Source of the DNA: Girardinichthys multiradiatus
Taxonomy: Eukaryota; Chordata; Actinopteri; Cyprinodontiformes; Goodeidae
Length of the DNA stretch: 64,000 nucleotides
Direction: 5' to 3'
Assembly: GCF_021462225.1 (NCBI RefSeq)
Contig: NC_061801.1
Span: forward strand, 7,746,125 to 7,810,124
Below the pieces are notes generated by a model. It ran no database searches. It was given only the letters and a program-made list of their open reading frames with translations, and had not been told where the DNA came from. The translations under genes and the position numbers were made by a program. Position 1 is the first letter of the stretch, and every line of letters begins with the position of its first letter. Positions 24,101 to 34,366 of this stretch are shown here, in pieces.

Positions 24101-27100
24101 GTACAGGAAATTAAACTTTAAAAAACACAGTAGAAAACATCCTTCAAGGCTAAAGCTGATAAAATGGGAGAAATAACTTTTTGTATACATAAGTGTGCTT
24201 CATAAAAAAAACAACCTAAAGCTGAAACTGTGACATGGAAAAGAAAAGGCTCTTTCACAGAACTCCCCATGCTTTAGCTTGAACTTATCCATATAAAATA
24301 AAAAGTAGTAATATTTTGATGCTCTTAACATGCATTTCCAAAAAGTCATGCAGTGAAATTCAGCACAGCAGTGATTCAAGCCAACAATCACGCAAACAAG
24401 TCCAGAGTTTTGTGCAAAAACAATGACAACAGTACAGCTTTCCCAAACCATTGTTTGCACAAAACTTTTCTAGTCTTTAATGGATGCCAGTTCTGAACAA
24501 CCAACGGGGCTGGTTATGACACACCCAGGCAGTGAGCTGTTTAATTAAGGGCTGGCTCTAAAGCCGAAACTACAAATTAAATATCAGTGCACAACACAGT
24601 CATCGACAAACAAAACTCTGAGCAGTACCTGCAGTGGTCCACAAATTCAAGCTGGGGAGAGACATAGAACCAGTTTATTGGGTTCAAATGTGCATGTCTT
24701 CAGTTACATACCTACATATTTACATTCCACTCATATGTGCGCTTCTCTGTCAACTAAACGGGCCTCTGGGGGATTCCACTAGTGTCAGCAATAGTAAATA
24801 TGGTGACAACACAAGATGTCTGTACCTGTTAGGCGAAGGTTTATTTGTGCATAAGATAAACATCACCAGCAGATCACTTCTTTCTTGTTGTGAATAAAAA
24901 ATCTCTAACATTGGTCTGTTTAAATATAGATAACCATTTGGTGGTAAATATCTCGTCTATTCTCATTTTTCGCTACAGGACATTTGTGGCCTGCACCTTT
25001 GAACCAGAGGCTCTGCAGAAATCCAGCCTGTGGCGGCAACTAAGAGGACAACAGTGTTTCACCAGCAGTTCAAACGCTGTCACAAGTAGAGAAAGCAGGC
25101 TTTAAGCAACAGGTGATTTTATTTTTGCAACCAAAGAATTTAAATAAAATGGAATAAAACAAAGCAACATTTACAGGTTAGGTGCATCTTTTGTTTTATA
25201 TATCTTTATTAATAAGATCTCCTGTATTTTCCAGCATAAATACCTGAGGACTCACTTCTTTTCTTTTACGTCTAGACATTGTGTGAGCCCATAACTGTAT
25301 CAGAATATATTTACTGGTTGTGTTTATCCCCTTTGATTCTGACTTGACCTCACATGGTATGCTTACCACTCTGTCCTGAGAGCGGTTTGAATGCAAACAG
25401 TTTGTAACATCAGTGGAAAAAAACAAAAAAACCTAAAACTAAGCCTCTGAACTGAGCCCCCGAACTGAGCCAGGGGCAGCCGTGTTGTAATCTGGGATGT
25501 GAGCACAGGCAGAGGGAGCAAAGTGCTTTGTCATCGTGGCTTGTGACTGTGAGCACAGAGACCCAGGCCTCTAAACAAACTCTATGAGGACAGCAGGTCA
25601 GTAAACACCAACTGATCCATTTAGTCACGTTCGGTAAAACGCTGGGAATCGACTATGGTTTTCATTGGAGAAGTAGTAGCGTCCTATAATCAGAGGATCT
25701 GTGAATGGTATTGATGGTGCAACGTTACGATTGAGTACATGCTGATCTGTGTGGAGTCCAACACTAATTGACTAGAGAGGCAGGCAAGCCAAAGGGCTTG
25801 TGCTAAAGTCTAAGGTTGAGTCCCAGGACAGATCAGACGCCAAGCAGAACTGACACGTCCAGAACAGTGAAGTCAGATGTCCTGAAGCCTTTTCTGATCA
25901 TCCAATAGCACAGTTACATTTCCATTTAGCTATCATCAAAGGTTTTTCTCCTGCTGTCATTAATCCTCCTATTACGCTATCAATTAGTAGGAGTGACATA
26001 AGTCTTTACAATATATTCAGAAATATATGTTGTATAAGAAAAAATAGGTCAAGTTTTCACAAAAATATACACAATAAAGTAATTTTTTGGTTTAGTTATA
26101 GAGGGATTTTGGCCAAACACTGTATAAAAAAAGACAATGTTTTTTTCCCTCATTGTCTGACATTAGGTCAGGCTAAACGTTGCTTGTTTAAGGAAATCAT
26201 TTAAGTAAATACCAAAATAATGAGAGAATTTGTTTTTACTTGCTACAAATTCAGACATTTGCATACAGTCCTCACAAGAAGATAGGGATATTTTGGGTAT
26301 TGGCTGAAATCTTTGGAAAGCGTTAAATGTTCACGCTACATTGATAATATCTCATGAAAAGGCGTCATTTAAATAGAAGAATGCAGTGGTGATTTCCTCA
26401 TCTCAAACAATTTATTGAAGCAAAAGCCAACAACAGTGGTGGGTATACCACAACAAAACATGTCAGTGTCTCAATAATGTGACATCGTGAGCTCAGGACC
26501 ATCAATTACAGCTTGACAAAGACGTCTCAAATTGACTTATTGTATTATAAGTTTTCTATGGGGTTCAATGACTGGATTAATGATGTTATTCAGCTAGTAT
26601 GGGCTTAGAACTGTACCATTCACAAAGTGTAGGGCAGTTCTGTATTGCCTAGACACACCCGCCCACATTGTAACACCACCACCACCAAAAGCTTGACTGG
26701 TTACAACAGCGGCTGATGCATAGTGCTCTCCTTGATGTCTCCAACATTATTGACGACCACCATTTCTGCTTGACGTTGAACAACTTTCATCAGAGAACAG
26801 CACTGAGGCCTGGTCTATGTGGACCAGGTCCAGGAAGTAGCCTATATCCACTTTAAACCGTCATTTTAGGACTCCATCACACACCGTGATGGCTGGTTGA
26901 CTACACATTGCTTCTGCTGACAATAAAGACAAATTTGGCAGTTGAAATATTTCCGGTCCTAAAAAAACACGACGATCCATTTCTTTGAAATGAAGGGAGC
27001 CCCAGCTAACATTTATTAATGGTTCCACTGTCTGCTACAAGAAACATGTCTGTTACACTTCAGACTAGATACCTGAGCAAAAAGGCTGACTAACCAGCTT

Positions 27101-28080
27101 GTTATTCTCCCAGTGTTAATCTGTAATGAGCAGGAAGGGAAAAACTACTTCTAAACTTACCAGCTGTTTATTATATTTGCTTAGGTTTATGTATCAAACT
27201 AAAAAGAATAATAAACCATTATGAACATTTATATATCTCTTATAATCAGAATGCTATTTTAGCAGAAGTAGTAATAGTGGTTGCTTTCCTGTTTAAATGA
27301 AAAGCAATTAGAGCATTCGATAGATTTTTGTTTAAGATGTTTGTGTAAATACAGTGAGACCATGGAAACTTGGTATTTCTGCACAAGATTATCATGCTGT
27401 GACAATGCCGACATGTGCACAATCGGTTTTAGTGCAATCGCCGATCGTTAAAGTTCAGCTACCTAAATTCTGCTATGCAACTTTACATTTCTGAAATGAA
27501 ATAACCGAGTACTGCGCCAGGTTTACTGGTCCGAAACCCTGTGAGGCTAACCTATAAACCGCCCAGGGTACCATCCCACAGATTATTTAACAGAGTTTTG
27601 GATTTATGAAACCTGTATTACTGATGTTCCGGGTGGGGGGTGGGGGGGGGGCATCGGGACTGAGGGCAGAAGCAGGGGCTCTTAACACTGCCCCCATATT
27701 AAGTATAGTAGGAGTTTTTTGCATTTGTATGTTATTTTTATTTATTTTTTTACTTTGTACAATTTAGAGTTATTCTAGAAACATAACACGTTCAATAGCA
27801 GGTCAACACACACATTTTCTTAGACATCCTACGTAAATAAACAGGAAAGTCCGTATGACTGCTCCGCTAGAGAGTGAACGGAAACATGCTTCAGTCCAGT
27901 GAGCTGACAGCGGACAGCAGTGAAACTTGTAAACAAGTCGTAGACCCCCGCTGTCACCCCTTCCTTACCTGCCAGGATAGCCTTGCCCGGGTGCGTTAGT
28001 TTGGCTTTCCCCGCCGGAGCTGCAGCAGCCACAAACTGTGGTCTGTGAAACGGACTCACAAATCTATTCGGTTCAGACAT
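15118..28080 (-). CDS. slc25a1: slc25a1, mitochondrial tricarboxylate (citrate) carrier, complete
   Basis: Exchanges matrix citrate for cytosolic malate across the inner mitochondrial membrane, supplying cytosolic acetyl-CoA (family knowledge). Nine exons, minus strand: 28080-27969, 20405-20298, 19069-18970, 18526-18388, 17555-17471, 17285-17181, 17096-16981, 16900-16827 and 15232-15118 (TGA at 15120-15118). They sum to 954 nt, 317 aa (human 311), with GT-AG borders and consistent phases. The three mitochondrial-carrier repeats are visible through their signature motifs: FPTEYVKTQ (repeat 1), [10 protein letters not shown] (repeat 2) and [11 protein letters not shown] (repeat 3). SLC25A1-specific stretches include [40 protein letters not shown] and a C-terminus ending WKTD. 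The N-terminus [16 protein letters not shown] is Ala-rich and resembles a short presequence. Exon 3 gives RGIVDCV where mammals have RGIGDCV. Intron 1 (7.5 kb) carries most of the repeats. It lies head-to-tail with pi4ka, 2.5 kb apart. Paralogue a or b not resolved. Confidence 0.97.
15395..16580 (+). mobile_element. Ancient Tc1-like element, near full length, heavily decayed
   Basis: Reads on the plus strand with recognisable non-coding and transposase-derived phrases of a common teleost Tc1-like family (agaggcccatggtaactctg at about 15911, ccttccagcaggacaacagc at about 16200, atggcccagtcaaagtccag at about 16281). Ends in aaaacctttgcagggtactg. All frames broken. A foreign segment at about 16330-16440 resembles the SINE at 30442-30784. 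Lies within the slc25a1 intron before exon 9. Confidence 0.75.
17936..18322. mobile_element. Internally deleted Tc1-like derivative, about 390 bp
   Basis: Left end gccttgaaaaaagtattcaa (17941) and right end gaatacttctgcaaggcctt (18301) are inverted copies of the ends of the 15395 family, with only about 390 bp between. In an slc25a1 intron. Non-coding. Confidence 0.75.
19600..20245 (+). mobile_element. Tc1-like relic of another family
   Basis: Phrases tagagttgaggttggggcca (19650), gaaacatggtggtggcagca (20070) and a short open stretch ending near pi-less spacer mark a decayed transposase. In slc25a1 intron 2, just outside exon 2. Open frames of 79 and 141 codons are remnants, not genes. Confidence 0.6.
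21537..22148 (+). pseudogene. Rex3-type apurinic endonuclease fragment
   Basis: Longest open piece (203 codons) of the endonuclease domain. Motifs: [19 protein letters not shown] (catalytic Asp and Asn), SDLRPHVLD and the C-terminal [13 protein letters not shown] with the catalytic His. The 5' part of the domain lies in other frames upstream (21300-21540). After about 22050 homology is lost, and the linker to the RT appears shortened. Confidence 0.8.
22257..23254 (+). pseudogene. Rex3-type reverse transcriptase, frameshifted
   Basis: Three overlapping-frame pieces (22257-22613, 22656-22874, 22880-23254) together cover the RT palm. The FADD catalytic box is present at about 22958. A TAA at 22614 and a frame break near 22872 disable it. 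A C-terminal ARSR/LRWLGHV-type tail region follows (23270-23450). Confidence 0.8.
23620..26270. other. slc25a1 intron 1, unique-looking part
   Basis: No repeat with clear ends, exon or RNA gene seen. Open frames are short and lack family features. Confidence 0.5.
26270..27010 (-). mobile_element. Tc1-like relic, minus orientation
   Basis: Includes gaagcaaaagccaacaacag (26418), tcaggaccatcaattacagc and a cluster of CCACCACC codons with downstream histidine/proline-like transposase phrases. Broken in all frames. In slc25a1 intron 1. Confidence 0.55.
27631..27651 (+). other. G-run with G-quadruplex potential
   Basis: GGG-T-GGGGGG-T-then ten G on the plus strand, 320 bp inside slc25a1 intron 1. 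G-rich strand is the template strand of slc25a1. Confidence 0.6.
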
Positions 28081-29440
28081 GCCTGCGGTCCCCCCGGCCT
28101 AACTGTAGTTGTTTTTTTTGTTTTTTTTCGTTTTTTTAAATCAACACAAACTGTTGGCTGCCACACACAAGCTCGGCTTTCTAGTTCTCGTGCAGACTGG
28201 CTGCTTTGTGCCAGAGCGGCGCCGCAGACATCCAAGGGCCAGCCAGGCGATGTTGACCATTGGACTAAGTGCATATCAGGAGTTCATGATGTCTGTGGAC
28301 TTTTGATAGGTTCGCTCCGTGGCTCTCAACGGAGGCTGATAGCGTTGAGTCAGTGCTCATATAGGGCGGGACAGGAAGTAACACTTCACCCGACCAACAC
28401 GGAAAAACGCCATGTCTGTTATTTTTAAGGAGGACCGACATTATACGTTTTTTGTTTTAAATACTTTGCCAGTAGAGGGCACTGTTTCCCTTTTACTTGG
28501 AATGGGAGAAGAGGGTTTGCGTCTGTTTATATGGAGGGACCATGCCTTAATCAGTTAGACAAAAATAAATTATGTTTTAGAATAAGCTTAGTAATCATAA
28601 TTTTATCAGACTTTTTTGTATGTTATATTGATGATTACCCAGGTTGTACAGTTACGTTGTGCATGAAATGTGACCCACAAAAGCAGCAAAAATGATCATT
28701 AAATTATTAAGGTTTTCTGTACCAGTGAATTTATTAACATGTTCTGTTTAAAATTAAGTCTTCCTGGGACCCCCACGCCAGCAGACAGTGGCGGTTCTAG
28801 ACCATGTTTACCAGGGAGTGACCAGAGTTTTTTTATGAGGCCACAGGACAAACAGGGCAATATTTAATTGTTTATTACATTAAGCGAGCCACAGAGCTAC
28901 TTGCAGCTCTGGAGCTGCAGGTTGCAGACCCCTGATCTATTAGATGACAACTGTGATCCTATCTCAATACGGCTGAAGCTAAAGGAGCAGCACCTTAATT
29001 TTTAATTCTTTGTTAAAGTAAAACTATAAAAGAAAAAAAAAAAAAAAAGAAACTGATTGGACCAATCAGACAAGGTTTCTGTGGCAGCGCATATCATCAT
29101 GAGAAAATGATTTAGTATTATGTATTCAGTACAGGGTACCAGTTCTACAGGGGCACTGGCCCCTGTAGGCCCCTGTCTAAAACCATCCATGCCAGCAGGT
29201 GACCTTAAGAAATTGCAATGTTTGCTTATACCTCAGGCCATCCAAAGACTAGAGATAATATATGTATTAGAGATTACCAGGAAAACCTGCATCTAAAACA
29301 TTTGTTGTCAATAAGGAAAAAATATTTAAAGTTTTGTTGTATAATTCAAATTAAAGAGGAGCAGTGTATTTATTAAGTAAAAATAAGAGGCTGTAATCAA
29401 AGTGATGAAAGCACATGCATTTGTTTTTCGTTCTGAACAT
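28081..29440. other. slc25a1 upstream region
   Basis: Holds the probable slc25a1 promoter: GC-rich stretch with CpG at 28190-28400 (gagcggcgccgcagac at about 28214). Then AT-rich spacer. No TATA box evident. Confidence 0.5.
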
Positions 29441-30095
29441 TTACAGTGCTGTGAAAGAGAAACTATTTTCTTACAGATTTAATCTGCTTTTAATTTTATT
29501 TTGTCAAACTAAAACATTTCATAAAATCTAACAAATTAAAATTTTAGACAAAGATAACATGAGTAAATATAAGTACAGTTTTCAAATGATGATATGATTG
29601 ATCTGGGGGAAATAGCTATGCAAACCAATCTGATCCCATGTGGAAATACAACTGCCTCCATTAATGAATGAATTGAATAAACAAATTTTTTTTTATTTCA
29701 CTAACCAAACCCAGACCCAATTACTGCTTGACCTGTAGATTTAGGAAATCCTTTAAAAAGCACCCACCTGACAAAATGAAGTAGGCTAAAAGACTTTAAA
29801 AAGCAACACATCATGCTTTAATCTAAAGAAACCAGGTGACAAATAAGGTTATTGACCTCTATCAGTCTGGAGAGGCCATATCTAAGCCTTTGGGACACCA
29901 CAGTGAGAGCTATTATCCACAAATGGAAAAAAAACATGGAACAGTGGTGAATGGCTGCCCTACCAAAACTACTTGAAAAATACATCAACGATTTGTCCAG
30001 AAGGTTCCAAAAGAACCCAGAACATCTAAAGCACTGTAGGGGTCACTCACCTCAGGTAAGGTCAGTGTTCATTATTCATCAATAAGAAATAGAAT
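29440..30095 (+). mobile_element. Tc1-like relic between slc25a1 and vdac3
   Basis: Starts cagtgctgtgaaagagaaac and includes gtgagagctattatccacaa (29904) and ttccaaaagaacccagaaca (30005), the usual wording of a widespread fish Tc1-like family. Internally deleted. A smaller piece of the same family is at about 36090-36420. Confidence 0.65.
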
Positions 30096-30260
30096 GGGTA
30101 AAAACTGCATCCATAGAAGACAGGTGAAACATGTTGACGACAATGAAGACAACCATATTTAAAGAGACAATTTAAAGAGTAAGGCTTTTACATGTTGAAA
30201 ATGAGTTATAGATGAAACATCCACTATTACATTCCATGCATCTCACCTAGCCTTGTCTGT

Positions 30261-30280
30261 AGAATAGAATAGAATAGAAT
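30261..30280. repeat. (AGAAT)4 microsatellite
   Basis: Four perfect AGAAT units between the Tc1-like relic and the SINE. Confidence 0.9.
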
Positions 30281-30441
30281 CTTTGTTTCCTGTTCTTGCC
30301 TTGCAGAGCCTTGCAGTGTCACTGGATTTGGTGAATAAATAGCACAACATCCTGTACCTGTTTCAAACAGCAAATTGAACAAGCTACAACAATTAAAAAG
30401 AGACAAAGATGACATTGACAGAGAATAAAAAAACTGATTGT

Positions 30442-30784
30442 CAGTCATTTTCTACCGCTTATTCCATAGTGGGTCGCGGGGGAGCTGGTGCCTATCTCCA
30501 GCAGTCTATGGGCGAGAGGCAGGGTACACCCTGGACAAGTCGCCAGTCCATCGCAGGGCAACACACAAACTCATTCATACACCTAAGGGCAATTTAGAGT
30601 GACCAATTAACCTAACAGGCATGTCTTTGGACTGTGGGAGGAAGCCGGAGTACCTGGTGAGAACTCACGCATGCACAGGGAGAACATGCAAACTCCATGC
30701 AGAAAGACCCCTGGTCAGGAATTGAACCCAGGACCTTCTTGCCGCAAGGCAACAGTGCTAACAACTGCGCCACCGTGCAGCCCT
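30442..30784 (-). mobile_element. tRNA-derived SINE with 15-bp target duplication
   Basis: Minus-strand head at 30784: GGCTGCACGGTGGCGCAG with A box TGGCGCAGTTG and B box GGGTTCAATTCC, then a body containing GCATGTTCTCCCTGTG. Flanked by aaaaaaactgattgt (30427-30441) and the same word with one more A (30785-30800), so a retroposed insertion. Not a tRNA gene: the tRNA fold is not kept beyond the promoter boxes. A fragment of the same family is embedded at about 16330-16440. Confidence 0.85.
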
Positions 30785-31353
30785 AAAAAAAACTGATTGT
30801 TATTATTATAATTATTAAAACATAAACTTGAAGACACAAAACCTAATGTGTCAGCTGCACCAACTGGCATGCCAGTAGCAAAAGTAATACCCAAATTCTC
30901 AGCTTGTGCATGCTTCTTGAGTGTGCATATAATTGTGTCATTACATGTATACTAGTGTGGACAGAAACTGAAGCAGAGGGTTCCTGCAGTTGTAAGAGGA
31001 GCTACAGAGGGAGGTACCCTACCAACCGAGGGAGCACCAGAACACACTGCCGCAGGTCTAAAGCTATTGAGCAGACTTGTGGCCCGTTTCACAACACATG
31101 CTCGGATGGATGATCCAGAGCAGCAGCACGCCAGTTGCCTTCATTGACCTATGAGCCCTGTGGTAAGCAGGCAGGCCAGCCTGTTACTGCTTACCCTTCT
31201 TTATCCTGATGAAAAAATGGGTTTTCAGTTTCTGGAGCTATATTCTTCATTAAACGTGTATCGCCAGTGTTGCACCTTTTGGACATAAACTCAGTAACTA
31301 TCTGTGGGATAAACCTCTTGCTTTAACAAACCACGTGTAGATGTCTCTGGCAG

Positions 31354-31365
31354 CGCGCATGCTCA
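31354..31365 (-). promoter_or_regulatory. NRF-1-like site in the presumed vdac3 promoter
   Basis: On the minus strand the 12 bases read TGAGCATGCGCG, 11 of 12 matching the palindromic NRF-1 consensus YGCGCAYGCGCR. NRF-1 drives many nuclear genes for mitochondrial proteins. The site is about 140 bp before the candidate first-exon donor at 31503. Inference only; one site of this length can occur by chance. Confidence 0.35.
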
Positions 31366-31502
31366 GTAGTAGGTCTCCTTCATTGTGCCCTGTCTCTCTA
31401 AAAAGAAGCGCTTAGCTAGGCTAGCCGTCAATCCCCTCAGCAGCATCACGCCAGGGACTCTAGGCTTTGTGGACTGCGGTCGCTTGAACCTCTGCAGCAC
31501 CG
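31366..31502 (+). other. vdac3: Candidate non-coding first exon of vdac3 (5' end approximate)
   Basis: Coding exon 1 starts 4 nt after a 3' splice site (AG at 34361-34362), so an upstream 5'UTR exon must exist. The best donor seen is GTGAGG at 31503, after a relatively CpG-containing stretch (31340-31500) rare in this AT-rich spacer. The transcription start is unknown, and other donors are possible. Needs 5' RNA evidence. Confidence 0.35.
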
Positions 31503-32099
31503 GTGAGGAGCCTTGAACACCATGAACGAATCTCAAATACACCACAGAGCTTCAGATATTTGTGTCATTATCAACCATCGCGTCTTGTTTCCCAGGGTTT
31601 GCAGCATTTCTTCCTTGCGTGTTGTAGCGCAGTAGCTAACGGTATCCTTATGTAATGATGCTGAGCCATGGAAAGCACAGCGTAATCCCTGGATGAAGGC
31701 TTTTCCACGTTTTAGTGCAAACATTTAGCTACGAATTTATGAGCTGAGTCCAGGATGCAGGAGCATCAGCTTGCAGTCTCTTCTTTCTGGATAGCCTGGG
31801 CAGAAAACTGCAACCCCACAGCCCCTTCGCTGGCCCATCTGCTGTCCTTTGTCCAGCACCAGAGATGCTACAATTGTTTGATTTTAACATAGGAGGCTAA
31901 CGCTGTCCATTTTTCATGTCCGGTGGTAATGGCGAGGGTCTAGATGAAGCAGGGGCCCAGAGCTGCTACGCTGTCAGGAAAACTATGGAATTAGATTGAA
32001 GCTGGTTTCTAGGTTTGAATAAATACGGTGAAAGAAAATGGTCTGGAAACATGTTTTTACAGACTTTGTTCCATATTCCATTGTCAAAAAATTGCATAT

Positions 32100-32400
32100 C
32101 ATCCATCCATCCATCAACCTTTTGTCTGCCGGTCCTCCTTTTCCTTCCTTCCTTCCATCTATTTCTTCCATCCATCTTCCTTCCTCTATCTATGTAGAAC
32201 CAGCTGTTTGTCTATTGTCTGTTCTTTATGTCTAGATGACTTCATCATTTTCCTCCTTCCATCATACATTTGCTTTTCATTCAGTATTCCTTGTTCTCTT
32301 ATTCCTTACTTCCACTCTAACTTCATTTGTTCAGACATTCATTTGCTCTCTTCTTTCTTTCTGTCCCATCCATCCCTTCATCCATCTTTAAATTTTGACC
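32100..32400. repeat. (CATC)n / (CTTC)n simple-repeat tract
   Basis: Interrupted CATC and CTTC repeats on the plus strand make pyrimidine-rich DNA that is open in several frames. It explains the Ser/Phe/Pro-rich open frames at 32015-32471. Confidence 0.8.
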
Positions 32401-32419
32401 ACAGTAGAAATATCTGCCA

Positions 32420-32530
32420 GAAATTCTTTTTTTTTGTTTTTTGGCACTATGGGCCTTTATTTCCTCAGTAAGTCGACAGGAAAGAGGTGAAGAGAGGCGA
32501 CAGACATGCAAGAAATGTGCCTGGAACATT
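32420..32530 (-). mobile_element. 5'-truncated SINE, same family as 5498-5688
   Basis: T-run, then ggcactatgggcctttattt and gacaggaaagaggtgaagag match the tail half of the 5498-5688 element. The tRNA-like head is missing. Confidence 0.6.
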
Positions 32531-32909
32531 GAATATGGAAAAGTATGGAATTTCATTGTGAAAAAAGTTCTAGGAAACCTGGACCTTATTTTATTCAATC
32601 CTTTGCAGATGAACTTTGTCCACAACACAGATCTTAGTTATGATGATCTTAGATCTGTCAGCCTTTTGCTTCAGATGTAGCTGGGCAGATTTTCTCCTCC
32701 ATAGGTCACTCAAGCATTGCTTGACCTTGAAGGTCTCCCTGTTTTCTAAATTAGGCAGGAACCCAGAGCTCATTAAATACTCACTCTCTTGTTCTGTGTT
32801 CCTTCTGCTGGGTCTCCTCTTGAGTCATTTTAGGCTTTATTTGTGGAAGATGCACAGAAAAAACAGTTGTCATTTCACCCTCTTTATTCTTTAGAATTAG
32901 TGTTTGCTA

Positions 32910-33930
32910 AAGTATATTTGCCATGCAAAATTGTTTAAACACATTTCCATTTTTCACATTGCAACTTTACAATTCAGTGTATTTCTTTTAAATAAAAATA
33001 CATGCTTTTCAAGATTTTGTACAAATAAAAAATCTGAAATGTGTGGTGTACATTTGTATACAGCCCCCTTTACTCTGTCACTTAAAACAAGAGAATCCCC
33101 CTCTGTTCAATGTAATCTCAGTATCAATCCAGCTGTTCACTGAAGGCTTCAGAGGTTTGGTAGAGAACATTAGTGAACAAACAGCATCGTGAAGACCAAG
33201 AAACACAGCGGACGGGTCAGGGAGAAGTATCCAAAGCTTTGAACGTACAACGAGCAACCGTTCCATCCATCATCTGAAAATGGGAAGGATATGGACATCT
33301 ACAGATCTACCAAGACATGACCACCTGTCTGAATTGACAGGCCAAGCAAGGAGAGCATTAAACACAAAAGGAGCCAGGAGGCCCATAGTGACTCTGGAGT
33401 AGCTGCAAAGATCCACTGCTCAGGTGGATCATAATCTGCTGACAGGACTCTATGGAAGCTTATGAAGAAGAAAGCCATCATTGGAGCTATATTAAATCCT
33501 GTATGCTTACAGGTCATGGGGAAAACAGCATGGTTTAGATCAGAACGTTTTCATGTGTTAGTTTGGCTCAGTCAAAGTTCGGCCCAAAATCCAATTGAGA
33601 ATCTGTGGCAAGACATGAAAATTGATGTTCACCGATGACTTTCATCCACTCTGACTGAGCTGGAGCTGTTGTCTAAAGAAGAGGGAGCTAATCTTTTCAT
33701 CTCCAGATGTGCAGCGATGGTTGAGCCATACCCCAAAGGACTTGCAGCTGTAACTGAAGCATAAGTTGGTTTCACAAAGTGTTGACTCAGGGGGCAAATG
33801 CATGCCACACCTTTCAGATTTTTATTATATGTTTAAAAAAAAAACAACTTCAAAACCAATTTAGGCTCATGTAAGGTGACAAAATCTAAAAGTTCCATGG
33901 GTATGAATGCTTTTGCGAGCCACTGAATGG
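32910..33930 (+). mobile_element. Ancient Tc1-like element upstream of vdac3 coding exon 1
   Basis: Same family as 15395-16580, plus orientation. Begins near gccatgcaaaattgtttaaa; includes agagaacattagtgaacaaa (33163), tagtttggctcagtcaaagt (33560) and ends gggtatgaatgcttttgcga. Frames broken; about 1 kb kept. Confidence 0.75.
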
Positions 33931-34366
33931 TCTTAGCTTTGCACTTTAGGTATGGGCTAAAGTTAGAAAACCAGCTAACTCAACAAACTGCAATACAAAA
34001 GAAAAACTCTTCATTTTGGTTTTATTTGACCATGCAGGTTGTTGGGGTGAGTGAAGTAAGCTCTGCCATGCACATGATGAAATGAGCATGGAAGGTAAAT
34101 TACTGCCACTTCTCTATTTTATGTTCCACTTTGGTGAACAGTTGTTCACCAAGACGTTTTGTTGGGTTGTATTGAAAGCTAAGCAAAGTGGGACCCCATG
34201 CGTTGAATCTTAGGTGCAAAGTTACATGTAAATGTAGTCAAAAGCAAAGCAGTCTGGCTTGCATGGATGATTTTTAACCTTTGCCCTTTTTGGGGCCAGT
34301 TTTAACTACTTATAATTGTTGTACCTGTAGTTTAAACAGTTTTTATATTTTATCGTTGTCAGAAAA

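Noticed and set aside
28045..28428. 127-codon plus frame over the slc25a1 first exon
   Set aside because: Antisense shadow of the exon and its GC-rich promoter.
32015..32471. 147-codon and related plus-strand frames
   Set aside because: Fall on CATC/CTTC simple repeats and a SINE tail; the protein is repeat-derived.
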